NCBI RefSeq assembly: GCF_954871325.1
Contig: NC_088776.1
Location: 24,042,508 to 24,106,507, forward strand
DNA length: 64,000 nucleotides
Reading direction: 5' to 3'
From: Gordionus sp. m RMFG-2023
Taxonomy: Eukaryota; Nematomorpha; Gordioida; Chordodea; Parachordodidae
The notes beneath the pieces are model-generated. The model was not told the DNA's origin, did not search any database, and worked only from the letters and a program-made list of their open reading frames with translations. Position 1 is the first letter of the stretch; each line of letters opens with the position of its first letter. Positions 34,592 to 49,200 of the stretch are shown here, piece after piece. The position numbers and the translations under genes were made by a program.

Positions 34592-37500
34592 TACATTTGA
34601 ATATGAACACAATTTTAATTATTGTTTGAACAGATTTTTATAGTAAAATATGAAATACAATATTTAAGGCATTTTTATTTTATTTTCGACAGTCTTTACA
34701 AAAATTCTCATAGATTTTTATTTCATTTAAATCATCTTATATTTATAATTAATATATGATTAACTCAATAAATGTCTAAATATCAAGGCTTAATATAAAA
34801 TTTTTTGAGATATAATAGTTTCAAAATAGTGATGATCTATACCTACCCGCTTAAATTTTTATTCCATCACTATAGGATTTATTATGGAAAGAAATATGAC
34901 TTACTAAGGGATCAAAAACTATCCTTTTATATAATTCTAAAAAAAAGTGTAAGAGCTCTAAGAAAGGAAAACACTCATCTATTTGTATATTAATTTCAAT
35001 AAATTATGTTTATTCTAGCTAAATTGAGCTAAAAAACAGAAAAAAAAGGTAAGAGCTAATAGGGGAAAATTATTTCATTGTTAATTGTGCTCATGTGAAT
35101 ATCTCTTAGACTGCAATTCCAATGAGACTTGCAGAGATGATTAATGCAAAGATTAGATTGGAACGTGAACCGGAACTTATTTTTGCAAATAAGTTTTGTA
35201 AATAATGTAAGATTAAATCAATATCAATTAATTCAGTATTTTTATTTAAATTCACCAAAAAACTTTGAGTAGATATTACATTTTTATTTCGAAATCTTAC
35301 ACATACAGATAATAAAGATATATGGGGGGAGGGGGGGGGGGTCGCTACTCCTCTTGGTTGTGCTGCAAATTATTTGAGAAAACCGAAAAGGAAGGAATGA
35401 TAATGAATATAACGAGAATAAGAAAAATGTCTAAGTAAGATAAATTCCGAGACCACTGAACTTGAACTACTATTTGATTAAATGATCAGTATTTGAATTT
35501 TAATAAATTTATTTTTATATGCAAATAAATTTATAGTTAACAATAATAAGCATTGTATCTTTAATCTAGTTATGCGATATAAAAAATTATTATTGTTTAA
35601 TAAACTAAAATATGTTAATTATATTCACAAAATATTCTACTATAAAAAAGGAACGTAAGAAATAAAAATATTACCATTGTATAATAAGATTATATAAGTG
35701 TATTTATAAACTTTTCTGGGGAAATCGCTTAAGGACTTCCAAGTAATGAATCCTCCAGAGAATATCAAAGGTGGATTTGGGTGAGCAGTGTCTTTGGAAT
35801 CAAGGGAATGTGCTCTATTAGTAAATATTTTTTTGCTATAGATAATCAAAATCCAAAAACTTATGCAAAGCTTAAAAAGAATACTCATAACGAGTTCAAT
35901 CGTTTTCTGATAATTATATTTAAAAAAATAATCTTTAATCCCGTTAAATTAAGAAAATTCAGCAATATGGTTTTAAATAAAATTGCAATTTTGAGAATAA
36001 AATCTTAACAATAGAATATTTTAATGATATAAATAAGAAGTCTCCTGCTTATTTAAACTAATAAATTATAAAAAAATTCTCAAAAATATAACAAAAATAT
36101 TTGATATATTATTATATCAAGGACTTAAATTATGCAAATTTAATTTTTCATTTATGGCGTTATCTTTAATCATCTTTTTAAAATTATTATAAATTATAGT
36201 CACTTATATTGGGACCGAGGGGGGGGGAAGTGAGGAGGCTAAGTGGCTTCAGATACCATCCACTAAATTGAAAAATAGATTAATCCCATTTGGGAAGTAA
36301 AATAATTGGAATCAAGCAAATTATTTATGCAATATGAGTTGATGGAAAGATAGCACAGTCTTAAAAAGTTTTCATTCAAGCAATAAAAAATATGCTCAGT
36401 TTGTTTATTAAAAATTTTTAGCTAACGGATTGGGAATGGTTAATCCAGAACTTTCCCGGAATAGCTCAGAAATATAATAAGAAAATTTTAATTCAATTAT
36501 TTAATTAAATAATTATATATATATTATTTATACTAGCACATATTCATTTTTTTTATATTCCAGTTTGCTCACATATGCCAATTTAATTAATAAAGGCATA
36601 AAAAACTTGAAATTTTAAGTGTTTTATTATAAAATTAATAATTAAAATTTGCAAATTTCGTTACCAATTAACAATATTTTGTAGCTCAAAAGCGCCTTAT
36701 AGGAAGGTTCATCCTACCCCGGGTGTAGCTCATCTTTTCCCATATTTTTTTTTGATAAAATTAATACTGTTAAAAATGTATAATTTTTTTAAAAAAAATT
36801 ATTTCATGTATAACATAACAGTAAATAAGTAGAATAAAATGAGATATCAATATTATAAAGTAGTTTTAATTTTATTGGCGTTTACTTTTTAGGGCTCGCA
36901 TGCTCCCCGGTCTACTATATATTTCATCGCTGAATAAAAGACAACTTTTCAGGATAATTTATTATTCAAATTATATTTTTTATTCCACAAATGTTTAAAT
37001 TCTTCAATATGCCATTTGCATAAATATATATTTTATCTAAACTAACAACAATTTTATTCAAAAAATTTGTTCAGATTTATATGTGTATAATATAACTAGC
37101 ATATTACATCATGCTTTGGATTAATGATTCTACCCGTCATAAGGGAGTTGTTATTTATGTATTTTTCTTAAAATATTTGAACACGTCAATTATTTATCAT
37201 TATATACATAAATAATCGATCTTTTTATATATCGTTAGTGCCTAATCGGCTATGAACTAGATTATCAATCGCATAAATTTTGGTTCGAATTTATCAAGGC
37301 CCATATTTTTTTCTGAAGCGAACTAGATGGTTCCATATGATGGATTGGGGGGGGGGAATATATAGAATATCGGAGGGCGACCGCGTGATTCTGTTTTTAA
37401 ATATTTAAAAAGTGGGTCTTATTACATTTTAATAAAACTTGCTCGTTGTTTAGCAAATGGTTTTACGAGTATTATAACTCACCAATGTCTTTATTGCTAC

Positions 37501-38965
37501 CGTACATACATATTTTTTATGATAAAAGAACCAGTTATTTTACACCTTATTTTGATCTTTATATCTATTTTCGCACCTTGAGCAAAGTATAGCAACGTTG
37601 CAAAGTTCTTCTACTCCGCAAAGGTGCAATGAACATATGAAATGCTAAAGATATTGATTATCCTTTGTTTCCATTCCAATAAAAAGTGTTTCTCATACAA
37701 TTTTTTAATATATTTTACCAAGTATTGCAAAAATGCGTAAATCATGTGTTATATTTATTAAAATTTAGGCCTACCCGGCATAATTCTGAAACCTCGGCGG
37801 GAAAATTTTTGTGGAGTGGGTTGAAGTTTTGTAAATGCTTTTAAAGTTAATAATGTTTCCTTCATAGACAACTTATATAAAATATATTTTATGGGCTGAG
37901 ACGGATAAAAATAATTACATACCGGATTGGGCCTATAATTAATAGAGAATTCTCAAGGGTCGATTTAGACTGGGGCGCGATATTTATTATTGTTGTATAA
38001 TTAATAATATATAATTGATATAAAGTAATTTTTTTTAAATAATTCATTAAAATAACAGTTATATTGCCTCAAATTACAATTTGTTTGAAAAATTATATAG
38101 GTCAATTCGTTACTTTTAGCTATTTGGTGACGATTTAGAAAATTATTAAAGTTTATCATCCTAGTTAAACGGTTCGGTTTGCTTCATGTCCGTATATTTT
38201 TGGAGAATATATTAATAAAATATATATAATAATTGATTTGATTTATACTAATCATAAAGATTAGTCAAAATAATATTTGTATACATTTATAAATCGCAAA
38301 TTGTCTTTGTTAAGGGAGGAACGGAACAGGACTAGAATAGGAACAGAGATATGTCTTTGTTCTGCATCTCTAAATTAAACTCTTAATTAATTTTTAAAAA
38401 ATGAAATTTCAGAGTCTATAAATTCTATTCAATGGTAATATATCGTTCTCTTGTTTAAAAAATATATAAATGCATTTGCAGAAAAAGAACTGATATATGT
38501 TGTTTCATTAGGTAACTAACAATTTATTATTCAATGGTTTTATTTTCAGTTTTTATCCCATTATGAAAAGTTGCAAAATATGATACGAGAGGTTTAACGG
38601 GATATCAATGTTAACTGATATAAATTTTTAAATTAAAGCCTTAATGCAAAGTTGTAGTTTTTATATAAATTAAATAATTATTTACCTATGTTTATCTTTT
38701 GGAAAATATTCCAGGTTTGATATATCTTCCTCAAAAAAAGTCTATAATATGCAAACAAGGAAATTAATGAAATATAAAAATCACTTCTGGTATTTTTTTT
38801 ATTTTTTACCTTTAGCAAAATACATTTATTCTTATCATTTAATATTTTTTACATATGTTTCTTAAAGTATTAACTACAAAATATAATATATTGGAAACTT
38901 ATAGCTTAACCAAAAGTAATGCAAGTAATGATTCATACGATAAATGTAATCTTGTGGAAAAGTGT
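34592..38965. other. A+T-rich DNA without supported genes
   Basis: The stretch contains G-runs at 35323-35341, 36218-36228 and 37347-37355, and one transposon-like end at about 36690-36740 (CCCCGGGTGTAGCTCATC). Short open frames such as 35781-36008 have no motif or splice support. Confidence 0.4.
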
Positions 38966-38982
38966 GTAAAACAGTTAAGGTG

Positions 38983-39303
38983 ATTTTATATTTATTAGAT
39001 AATGAAGAAACAGAGATATTGAGTTTGAGATAGCTTTAAATAATGGAAATGGAAGCAATATTGATGTTGATAATAATTTAGACAAAAAGAAGAGGAGGCA
39101 ATGAAATTGAAGTCGAACAAAGTATATTTAACAGAACATCTTTTATTCATCTATTTTATATTTGTTAGATAATAAAGAAAGAAGAGATATTGATTTTAAG
39201 ATGAATACTTTAAATAATGGAAATGGAAGCAATACTGATATTGATATTTTAGACAAAGGGAAGATGAGGTAATGAAAGGGTTGTAGTTAAGTAAAGCACA
39301 TTT
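38983..39303. repeat. Tandem duplication, offset of about 171 bp
   Basis: The stretch ATTTTATATTTATTAGATAAT...GAGATATTGA...AATAATGGAAATGGAAGCAATA..GATGTTGATA (38983-39128) is repeated at 39154-39303 with scattered changes. It lies upstream of a hAT-type right end at 39996. Confidence 0.75.
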
Positions 39304-39904
39304 AAATAAAGTTTTTAATTTCAAACCATGCTTTATATAATAAAAGAAGATCAATTGTATTACTGAGAGATAATATTGAAAGCAAAAAAGTTAAGAGAAG
39401 GAAAATATGTAAATTAATTTAAATATAAGATATTTTATTTGTAAAACAATAGAAGCTATATGTGAGGCTCGATCATATCTCTGATGGTATTAAATTTTCT
39501 AATGTAATTAAAGATAAAATTAAATATAAGCATGCAATCTGATTAGGATGCTGTGACAAATCTGATTGCTAGTACCAACAATCCATATAAAGGCATATTG
39601 CATAATGAAGGAAAAAAATGATATTTTTTTAATACTTTTGTAATTCTTTACTTGCAAAATATTAAATCCTCTTTGATATTATAAATTATAATATATATTC
39701 TGTAATTGTAAATATTTAATACTGTAATAAATAGGCAAATATTTTTTATTAAAAAATATTATCTTTCGCTTAACAAATGTATTGTATTGTTTTACTTATT
39801 TATATGCTAGTATTAGTATTGCCTAATAAATGACTAAATATCAAATTTTGATACTAGTTCAGAGCTTGCAAATTTCAATTCAAAAGTATGATAAATTTTA
39901 AAAA

Positions 39905-39996
39905 AATTTTCCCGGCCGCAAAATAGGGATCATGAGGGCCAATATCGCCCCATAAAATTTCTTTAGTAATGGGATTGTAAAGACTAGTGACGCCCC
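39905..39996. mobile_element. hAT-type right end, family of 31693-33589
   Basis: The end reads GATTGTAAAGACTAGTGACGCCCCTG, closely like the right end of the 31693-33589 element, and is preceded by the same CCCGGCCG..CGCCCC block. The left end of this copy was not found, so its extent is unknown. Confidence 0.7.
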
Positions 39997-40239
39997 TGTC
40001 AAAATTATTTTAGATATTAAGTCTTAAATCATTTTTGACTATAGTAAAGCCCAAAAAATATTATTTTTAAAGTGAAAGGTTTGTTAGAAGGTTAGAGATA
40101 TGGATTAAGAATCCAAAGATTAAAGTTCAATCCTTTGCGGGACTAGATTTTTTTCTGAACCAACTGGAAGATGTTAGGATAACGTTAAAAAAGTATATAT
40201 TGGTTAAGATTAATATAATTATAATTTTGACTAAATATA

Positions 40240-40830
40240 TAAAAAAATTTTGGCCCAGACCATAGCCCTGTTCTAGCATACGGGCCAGGCCATATATTTT
40301 TTAAATTATAATTCCAGGGCGGCCTAATATACACCCGGGGTGGGGGGGGGGTATCTTAAAATTGTATCATAGAATGATATATTAAATTCTTTTACTTCTC
40401 ATATTTCCTATTTAAATTTCAAAATCATTTATATCTCTTAAAAATACATATAACTAGTTTACAAAAGAAAAGTAATGTTCAAAAATTATTCACCAATTAT
40501 AATAATGTCTATCTTTAGTCAAATTGCACAATTTTAGTCTTTATATAATTTAATATACATGGTAAATAAAATAGCTATTAATATAGGAAACTTATTTATA
40601 ATTTATATTTTTATTCAAGAATTAAATAGGCTATGAGAAAGAGTTATTATTTAAAAAATTAAAATATAATATAATAACTTAATCAGATATCTGCAAAACC
40701 TGGCCCAACCCGTTATTTTAATGTTTATCCATCCCATCCAACCCCGACCATTTTTAATTTTCCCCCAGGCTTAGCCAGTTATAATTTTACGAAAACTCAG
40801 GCCCGGCCCTGGATGTTTATTTATAGTCGA
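40240..40830. mobile_element. Probable short hAT-like element with GGCCCGG-rich ends
   Basis: G+C-rich blocks with GGCCCAG, GGGCCAGGCC and CAGGCCCGGCCCTGG lie in opposite orientation at about 40246-40335 and 40690-40815, around an A+T-rich centre. They resemble the CGGGCC-type ends of 17818-18192. The exact ends and the target duplication are not clear. Confidence 0.45.
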
Positions 40831-43800
40831 ATTTTTCGGCTAGCATATTTTGACTATATTATATATATCTTTTTACCAATGTCAATTAAGGTTCCTATAT
40901 TTATACTTTATGGCTATCTATTTATATAAAAACTGGTTTATAAATCAATTATGTTTTGATATCTGTATTGATGTGTATTAGAATTAGAACATATCATAAA
41001 TAATTTGTATAAATATTTGTGAATTTACTATTTTATTTATGGATTTAGTATTTTAGTTAGACAGTTCTTAAATTATAAAGAAATGCATATTGTAATTTAT
41101 TTTCAAATACTAGTAATCAAAATTAATATATTAGCTTAAAATTAAAAAAAAATATAATTCTAATGCCCGAGTTGGAGCATACTTTTACGAATTACTGGCC
41201 GAGCCAGGTTTAGCAGATCTTAAACTAAATCCAACTAATTTTACTATTACAGATAATGTTTAGATAGAATAAAAATTTTTTATAAACTATTAGAAAATTA
41301 CTTACAATATAACCAACATCAATTTAATCTGTCTTTATATACATTATATTTAGAGACTTATTATTATAATCTTTACTTTTAGTCAATCAAAACATACAAC
41401 ATTAAACAATAAAATAAATTCATGTGCTAAAAATTACTACCCAATTGTACATTCTAAACGTGATAATTTTATTATGCCCTTATTGTATTAATTAGTTTAT
41501 AAAGTTGGTGAGATCGGAGGACAAAGGATAGGTATTTAATCTATATAATTAATTTTCCTAGTAAAATTATTTTTTATGACTTTATTGAGTATAGTATCAT
41601 TAAAAATATTTTTTTAATAATAATATATCCTTTTATTAATAAAGATTACTGATGATACTAAAATCTCAAATTTTTGTTCAAATAAAAAAAAATTATAAAA
41701 TTTTGTACGATAACTTAATGATATAAATGGTTCTACCTACTCCGGTCCAATGTGCCCCTTCAGTAATGATGATAAAAGGTGATATAAAAAATATCAATAG
41801 ACGACATAATATTATACATGACATATGAAAGAAGTGGATTTAACTTTCACTTAATACATCATATATGACACACATTTTCCCGATATAAACCTATTTTTGA
41901 GTGTACAATTTTAATGTGCTGACATAAGCCAAAAATTTTTTGTCGAGATATATATTATAATTTTTTTAATTATCAATTAGAGGATTAAATTTCAAACAAT
42001 AGTTTTAAAACAAATATGATTGGAGTGTGTGCTCATTGGTGTCTATGCTCCCCTGTTGCTACTAATAAATAAATATCTACATTGTAATTATTTGTTAACA
42101 ATAAAGTTTTATCGACCTTACCCTATATCAAATTTCACATAATTGATATTAAAAGGTTTATAGGTAGAGCTACACTTTTACTCTTCTTATAGCTGAGGCC
42201 TGAAGGTGCTACATATTGATCTATAATTTATTATTTATTTTTTTGGCAAAATACAAAATATTGACCATACCCCTTTCTTCCTAATTTTTTTCAGTCTGGT
42301 AAACCAACATTCAAAATAATAAATTGCTAAAATATAAAAAAAATTATTTTTTAATTTATTGCAATGACAATTGACAATGACCCATTTTAAAATTGAATTA
42401 ACATGGATATAAATACAAAACAAGTATATATAATAAAATAAATATGGTTTAAAATAAAATTCAAGGAAAATAAATAAATAGAAAATAATTTCTTTATTTT
42501 TAATTTTCAGAATCGAATATTAAAAGGCAATAATAAACAAGATAAAATATTGCAAAATGTAAGTAAAATTCTAAACTATGCATAAAATACGCAAAAGAAT
42601 GAACAATTCTTAAAACTAAAAAAAATTATTAGTAAAGCAAGGAAAATGACAGAAAAGCAGGCTGTAAAAAGATCGTAATAATGTGGAATATGCAAAAAGA
42701 GTGCAAAATATACAAAGACACAAAATCATGCAGAATATGTCAAAAGCATGTAAAATATACAAAATCGCATAGCAAAAACTCCGTAAAATGACGCAATATC
42801 AGAAAAGCATTGAAATAAGATATATTTTAAAAAAATTTTGGTATAATTTCAGTGTTAGACCTGTCAGTCAAGGTATAAATAATTAGCGGCGCTTTGTTAA
42901 TATTTTTCACCGGTGGTTGTCAGCGTTGAATTCACAGCCGCCTAATAAATTTGTGGTGCTGCAGCTCATTTTAAAAAATATGAAATTTAGTTTATTCAAT
43001 GTATTTTTTATATAAATTTATTTCGGTACTCTTATATCATTGCTATTATTCTTAAACCATTCCGTGTCCAACCCTTTTTCTCATGCTTTAATATATTTAT
43101 AATCGAATATTTTATAAAATTTTTTTTACTCAGTCACATATATTAATAGCATATATAACATAAATTTTAAATACAAACAAAATATTTAGGATGATAATTA
43201 TAAATAGTTTTTATCTGTTTGAGTCTAATATAATCTATTGTATAAATGACTAATTCAAAATGAAATGAATTACTATACATAACGGGTTGCCAGGTCTCCA
43301 CAATGTGTTATGAGAGACTGCCTTTTTTTTAAAAAAATACAAAATCTATTGCAATTCTAACCACAAAATCTTTCAAATTTTTATTCATATTTATAAATTT
43401 TAAAAAGTATCTAATTCGTATTTTTATTATTTTACTTTTCGATTTACCATAGTTATAGGAAAATTCTTAATTTTTTAGATCATTAAGTTCGGTTTTACCA
43501 GATTTTAAAATTTTATTAATGGATTCGTCATCATCAACTTCAAAAACCCAACTACCTCAGTGCAATCTACTATTTATGAATTCAATTTTTTTTAACAGAT
43601 ATGAAATATGTATTTTAGATTAAATAAGTATATAAATAAATTCTCTGAAGGCCTGAAAAAGGTCGGCCGAAAATCCGAAAAGAAAGTATCGGGGCCCCCA
43701 TATAAAAAAAATATAATAAAAATTTCTCCCAAAAAATATTTTCTACTTGGCATAGAGTCCTGCAAAGTAATTTTTCACAGCCCGAGACCAACTTGAGTCC

Positions 43801-46203
43801 GAATTTTAAGTTAAAATATTATAATATCTAAGGAAAAATTAAAAATTTACATATTGACACCTTAAATAAAAGTATATTTAACCTCGATTTAAAAATATGA
43901 AAATCTGAGGCCTTTGAATTTAATATATCTTAGATAAAACAAAAGTTATCGAATGAAAATATTTAATAACTGCTATAAACAGATTTATATCCTAGATTTT
44001 ATAAATGTAGAATGTAATATATTTCATTTAACCTGATAGAATATGATGTATTAAAGTTTTTAATTAAACACAATACAAATCACAATCACGGAAAATAGTT
44101 AATTTAGAAAATGGGAATTAAGTAAATAATAAGTGAAATGTGTTAGATGATAAATCATATGATTTTGACATATCGATGAAACAAAACGATTATATTTTTA
44201 ATAATTAATTTTCGGGCCTCGGATTGCGCCAGGGATTTGCTCACTGGGAAGCGTCACGGGTAGCCGAAATTAGAAAAGTTTAGACGCCGTTAATTTTACT
44301 AAATTATTTCTAGTCTCTTGAAAAAAAGTTTATTTGTATATACTACATTACAAGGCATTATTCCTTTTTTTTGTAAAAAATTTATTTATGATTTTTTTTA
44401 AAAGAGGTTTGGCATGTATAGCCATTATAAAAAAAAAATTTGATTTACATTTTAGTAAAAAAAAACTTCATTTATTTTTTAGTTAAGAAATTTGATTTTT
44501 ATAATGAAATTTTCATTTTTTTTCCATTTATAAATAATCTTTCAAAACTATTCAATTAAATTTTCATTAGCAAAGAAACAAGGTAATCGGTAATTAAGAA
44601 ATAATAAATTTATTTTTGAAAAACGATTAAATGTCTATTTTGATAAATATTTGGTCTATTTACTTGTAAAGATTATGCTTTTGTAGTTATAATCGATATG
44701 AGGCACTTTTGGTATATCAAAAAGAATTAAAAAAGCATTTTTTTTTTCTAATTTATGAAAAATAAAGTTAAATATTTTTTTCTCTTCCCATTTTTCATAA
44801 TTTTCCGGCTTTCATACTTCCATTTTATAAAAATCGTGTTTTAATTTATAATTTTAGAAAGTGGAATATTGTGAATTTAATAGTGTAGGTAATAAATTAT
44901 TATAAATGATAATTTATTAATATCATATTTAATAGGAATACGTTGCTTATCTTGTTTTATATCAATTTTAGAAAGCAAAATATTAGGAATTTTGTAGCAG
45001 GCGCATAACAAGGGGGCTCCGTCGCAAATCTCTCTTTCCCGCATATCATTTTAAGCTAATTATAATTTTTCTTCTACAAACTTTAGTAAAAGTTAATAAA
45101 TTTTTAAAATAAAAACTATAATTCAAATTTTATAAAAAAAATATCTATAAAAAAAAAGTGAAAACACAAAATTCATTTAATAAAAATCTAACATAACCCT
45201 AGTCCTGCAATAAGTGAACCGAAATATCCACAATAAAATTTGTGAGAAAACCCATCTAATTGCCCCCGCTTCTTGACAAAATCCCTGATACACCTATGTT
45301 TTGTAGTTAGACAATAATATTTTATTATAAATGGCATTGAGACTATGCGATTAAATAAAACATTTAAAATATAAATTATAAATTAATTTTTAAATTTTTT
45401 CTTGTAATTTTTTTATTTGTATTTAATTTATGGTGTATAATAAATAAATAAATAAATGGGGGAAAAATAGTGTTATTTTGAGCCAATACTTATTTATGCT
45501 CCCCAAATCCTTGAATCCGGACCCAGGACGCTAAACCTTTTTTATTTTATTCCTAAACACTGGCTCTTTTTTTGTCGAAAGGTTCACACCCCTGTCTAAA
45601 ATGTCGATTATGGCATCTATCCCCTTTATGAATTCCAATATTTCTGATCCAAATATTTTTAAAATTAAGATTATGACATGTCAATATCGATAGTCACCTT
45701 TGTGAATTGCATTTTCATTGAAAATTATAAAATATATATTTAAAATATCCATTTCCTAATTTAAAAGTTTTAAAATGAATATTTTATATCGTTTTGCATC
45801 AGAGTACTATATAAATTAAGTTTTTATGTTATTTCACATTTTTCGTGCTTTTCTGTCTTGCGTGGTTCAATATTCAAAATCAAAATAAGAGAATATTTAC
45901 ATTATATTGAAAAAATTTTAATTTTGTTTCTTCAAAATCCTTAAAGAGTTTCGGCAGAATAACGACAATCCCAATCCTTGTATTTCTAAATTTTTATTTT
46001 ATAGTGATAATAATAAACACATAGTTCACATATGTCATTAAATTTTATTTGTAAGGAAATTGAATTTAACTTATAATGACACAAATTAATTTCTAAAATA
46101 TAATAATTTGAACAATTATTTTGTAAACTTCTTGATAAAGTGCAAAAATTAATTGAATTGGTTTATTTTAAAAAAGAATATATTTAATAATAATTTTTAA
46201 TCG
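40831..46203. other. A+T-rich DNA, no supported gene
   Basis: Isolated transposon-like ends occur at 41160-41215, 45000-45035, 45255-45300 and 45575-45597 (CACACCCCTG), but none could be paired. 42540-42810 is a separate repetitive patch. No exons were recognised. Confidence 0.4.
42540..42810. repeat. Degenerate short-period repeat (GCAAAATATACAAA-like)
   Basis: The motif GCAAAATATAC and variants (GCAAAATGTAAG, GCATAAAATACGC, GGAATATGCAAAA, GTAAAATATACAAA, GTAAAATGACGC) recur every 12 to 25 bases on the same strand. Periodicity was judged by eye and is imperfect. Confidence 0.55.
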
Positions 46204-49200
46204 TCAGTCAGATAATGATGATTCTTTTATAAGATTGTCACCGTCTTCAATTTTTTGGGGGCTATCTGTTATCATATTTGTATCCTTTAATAAATTCAAA
46301 TCATATTAAGGTTAATTTTTTCCTATAAAACATTTTGCATTTTAAATTGTGTCAATTAATATTTTTTTATAAAGTTAATAAATATATGAGGTTTGGCTAA
46401 GTTATAGCCTCTTTCGACTAAGCTGTAGCTTATAACAAATAATTATTGCTATTCTATATTTTTATTAAAACGACTATGATGACTAATATCCATTGTCAAT
46501 CTTAAAAGCTCTGGCAAATAGTTTTTTCAAGTTATTTTTTTTTACTAGTGAACCCTACCCCTAATGACTGAAAAAAACCAAACAAAAGAAATTGAAAGAT
46601 CAAACAAGAATATATTTTAATTTTATATATAATTACAAAAACAAATATGATTTTAGGATCCATTTGACTATATGAGGTAAAAGCTATATTTATTTTTAAT
46701 AAATTTACAATAATTTTTTTTAGATATTATAAATGGATGTTTTAATATAACGCATTAATAATGGGTCCCATTTTCATATAAATGTATATGCCTACGCCCC
46801 AGAGACAGTCCTTGGTCCTTAAAGCAATTATATCAGGTAAGCTAGCTATATAACATGACCCTTAAATGTATTATTTGTCGTACTACGTTTTAAAATATTA
46901 TATAATATAGCTCTTTTTGTTGGCTACTAGTCGGCTAAGATTATTCCTCATTGTTATGTGCCCTAAAATACTTTATAATACTTCATAAAATTTGCTATCA
47001 ATATTCAATTTCCAATTAAATCGAGTAGCCAAAAAGCGATAAAATTTTCTTAGTGGCGGAGAAATTAAATGTGGGTCCAGTTTATTTGGGTCTTGAAAGC
47101 CTAATTTTCTATATTAAAAGTTGGTAAATTAATTAAATTTAACCTGTGAAATAGCTAGTTAGTAGGCCTATCCCAATAACTAAAAACACGGCAACCAGGC
47201 CTAAGTGAAGATATGATAATTTGTATAGCAGAGGTATCTTCTCGTTTGGCCTAGAAGGTATAAAATAGTAGGATACTTAACTATAAATTCTAATAATGTG
47301 CATATATATCATTGTAGTATTTAAAATCCGTATTGAATACTATTATATTATTCAAATTTTTTTTTTATCTTACAATAATATTTGAAAAATAAGATATCTT
47401 ATTTAAAATTTTGAATTGAAAAATAGTTAATTATAATGTTAAAAATCTAATTTGCCTTATATTTGATGCCTTGAAGAAATATTGAGAATGGGTCAATACT
47501 AAGGGAATTTCGCAATTTTCTATACTCATAGGAGCTTTTTGCTCAACAACCTTGTAAAAAAGTGCACCAACTCCTAGCCATAATACCACGATAAAACTTA
47601 TAATCCATCCTATCAAACTTCCCTATATTATTTGTAATAATTTAAAATTGTTAAGTTTAAATATCATTTAACTATGGTATTTGCCCATGGGAAAAACATA
47701 CCTAGTGTAAATAATCCCAACATCGGGCCTCCTACCACACCAAATATTGTTAATGAAGCCTTGAAATAAAAGATTAACAACTTGCGTAATTATAAATAAC
47801 TTGTAAAACAGTGCCCAAATGTGCAGACAAAAAGGCCATCCCAATTATGACTAAACCAAAAAATATGGATATAATTTTAGACCATAAAGCGCCTTTATTT
47901 TCGGGAATTTTTGTAAAATAGACTTTTATGATGTCTTCTAAAATCACTGCAGCTAATGAATTTAATCCCGATGACATAGTGCTAAAATTATATAATAATG
48001 AAAAATTGGGATTACTTGAATATCTTTAAAGATTAGAGATATTGTCTGGAATTAAGATATATGGTATATTATATTTATGAGTTAAAATACATTTCAAAAA
48101 AAGTATATATCTCCATTGCAAAACTTTTCTTGTATTTAAAATATTAATTGTTGAAATTAAAAAATAGTCTATATTTTTTTATGAACCTTAAAGACCCGCT
48201 AAATAAGCTAGAGATAAATAAGCCGGGAAGTCCAGGATAATTCATAATATCCATAACTACATAAGGTAAAAGCTAAATTTATTTTTAAAGTATATTTTAA
48301 AATAATTTTTTTTAGATATTACTTGATCAGATGTCTTTATATAACGCATCGTTAATGGGTCACATTTGTAGTATAATGCATATATAACTATACCACAAAG
48401 ACTGCATACTGTCATGAAAGCAATTAAACCAGGTAATGCGTATAACATGGCCCTATGATTTACATGTAATGTTTGCCTTACTATCTTAATATATAAACTA
48501 ACTTTTTACCCATTTTTAGGGATGTACAACTCAAACATCGTTGAACTTGAGCTTGATTGACAGCAAAAATTGATAACCACATAAAAAATCCGCCAACGTT
48601 TATGCTCCAAAAAGTATGACGTATGAAGGGATTCGGATTATAACTAGGAAAAATCAAAATAAATAATATGCATTTTTCCCCTTAATATTAATAATCAAAA
48701 GGAGTTGGATTAAAAAATGTTATTTATTTTACAATCCTTGGTTTTCACAACATAATTACTTTATTTTTATTGCTTATAAATGGAAATAAATAAATTCTAA
48801 ATGTTTGCATTAATTACATAGATTAATTTTAAATTTAATTCTTCAATTATTATGGCATAACTATGGGAAGAACTGACAAGGGGTAAATTCAAAATTCTTA
48901 CATGCCCAACTCGAAATTAGTGTTTTTTCAATATTCTTAGGACCACCCCCCCCCCCCCTTCCAGGGGAAAATGCAACTGTTACCTAAAATATGTGTTTTT
49001 ATAATTTATATTATATTTTTTTATATTTGCTAATATAAATAATAATTTTTGGGCATTATATAGGTCAGCTTATATTATTTTACTGTAAATATATGATATC
49101 AACCTGTATTTAAGATTTTAGTTTAGGCTAATTAGTAGCATTATACAGATAAGCTTAATAGAAAATTTTAAAAATGAAATGAAAACAATCAAGTAAAATA

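Noticed and set aside
34805-34993. Open frame on + with lysine- and tyrosine-rich product
   Set aside because: Composition expected by chance in A+T-rich DNA; no splice or homology support.
36690-36740. Possible further end of the GGGGAGAC family
   Set aside because: Only one weakly similar end (GGGAAAAGATGAGC when inverted) and no partner within reach.
45000-45600. Possible hAT element between AGGCGCATAACAAGGGGG and CACACCCCTG
   Set aside because: The two ends are not convincing inverted repeats and the flanks show no 8-bp duplication.
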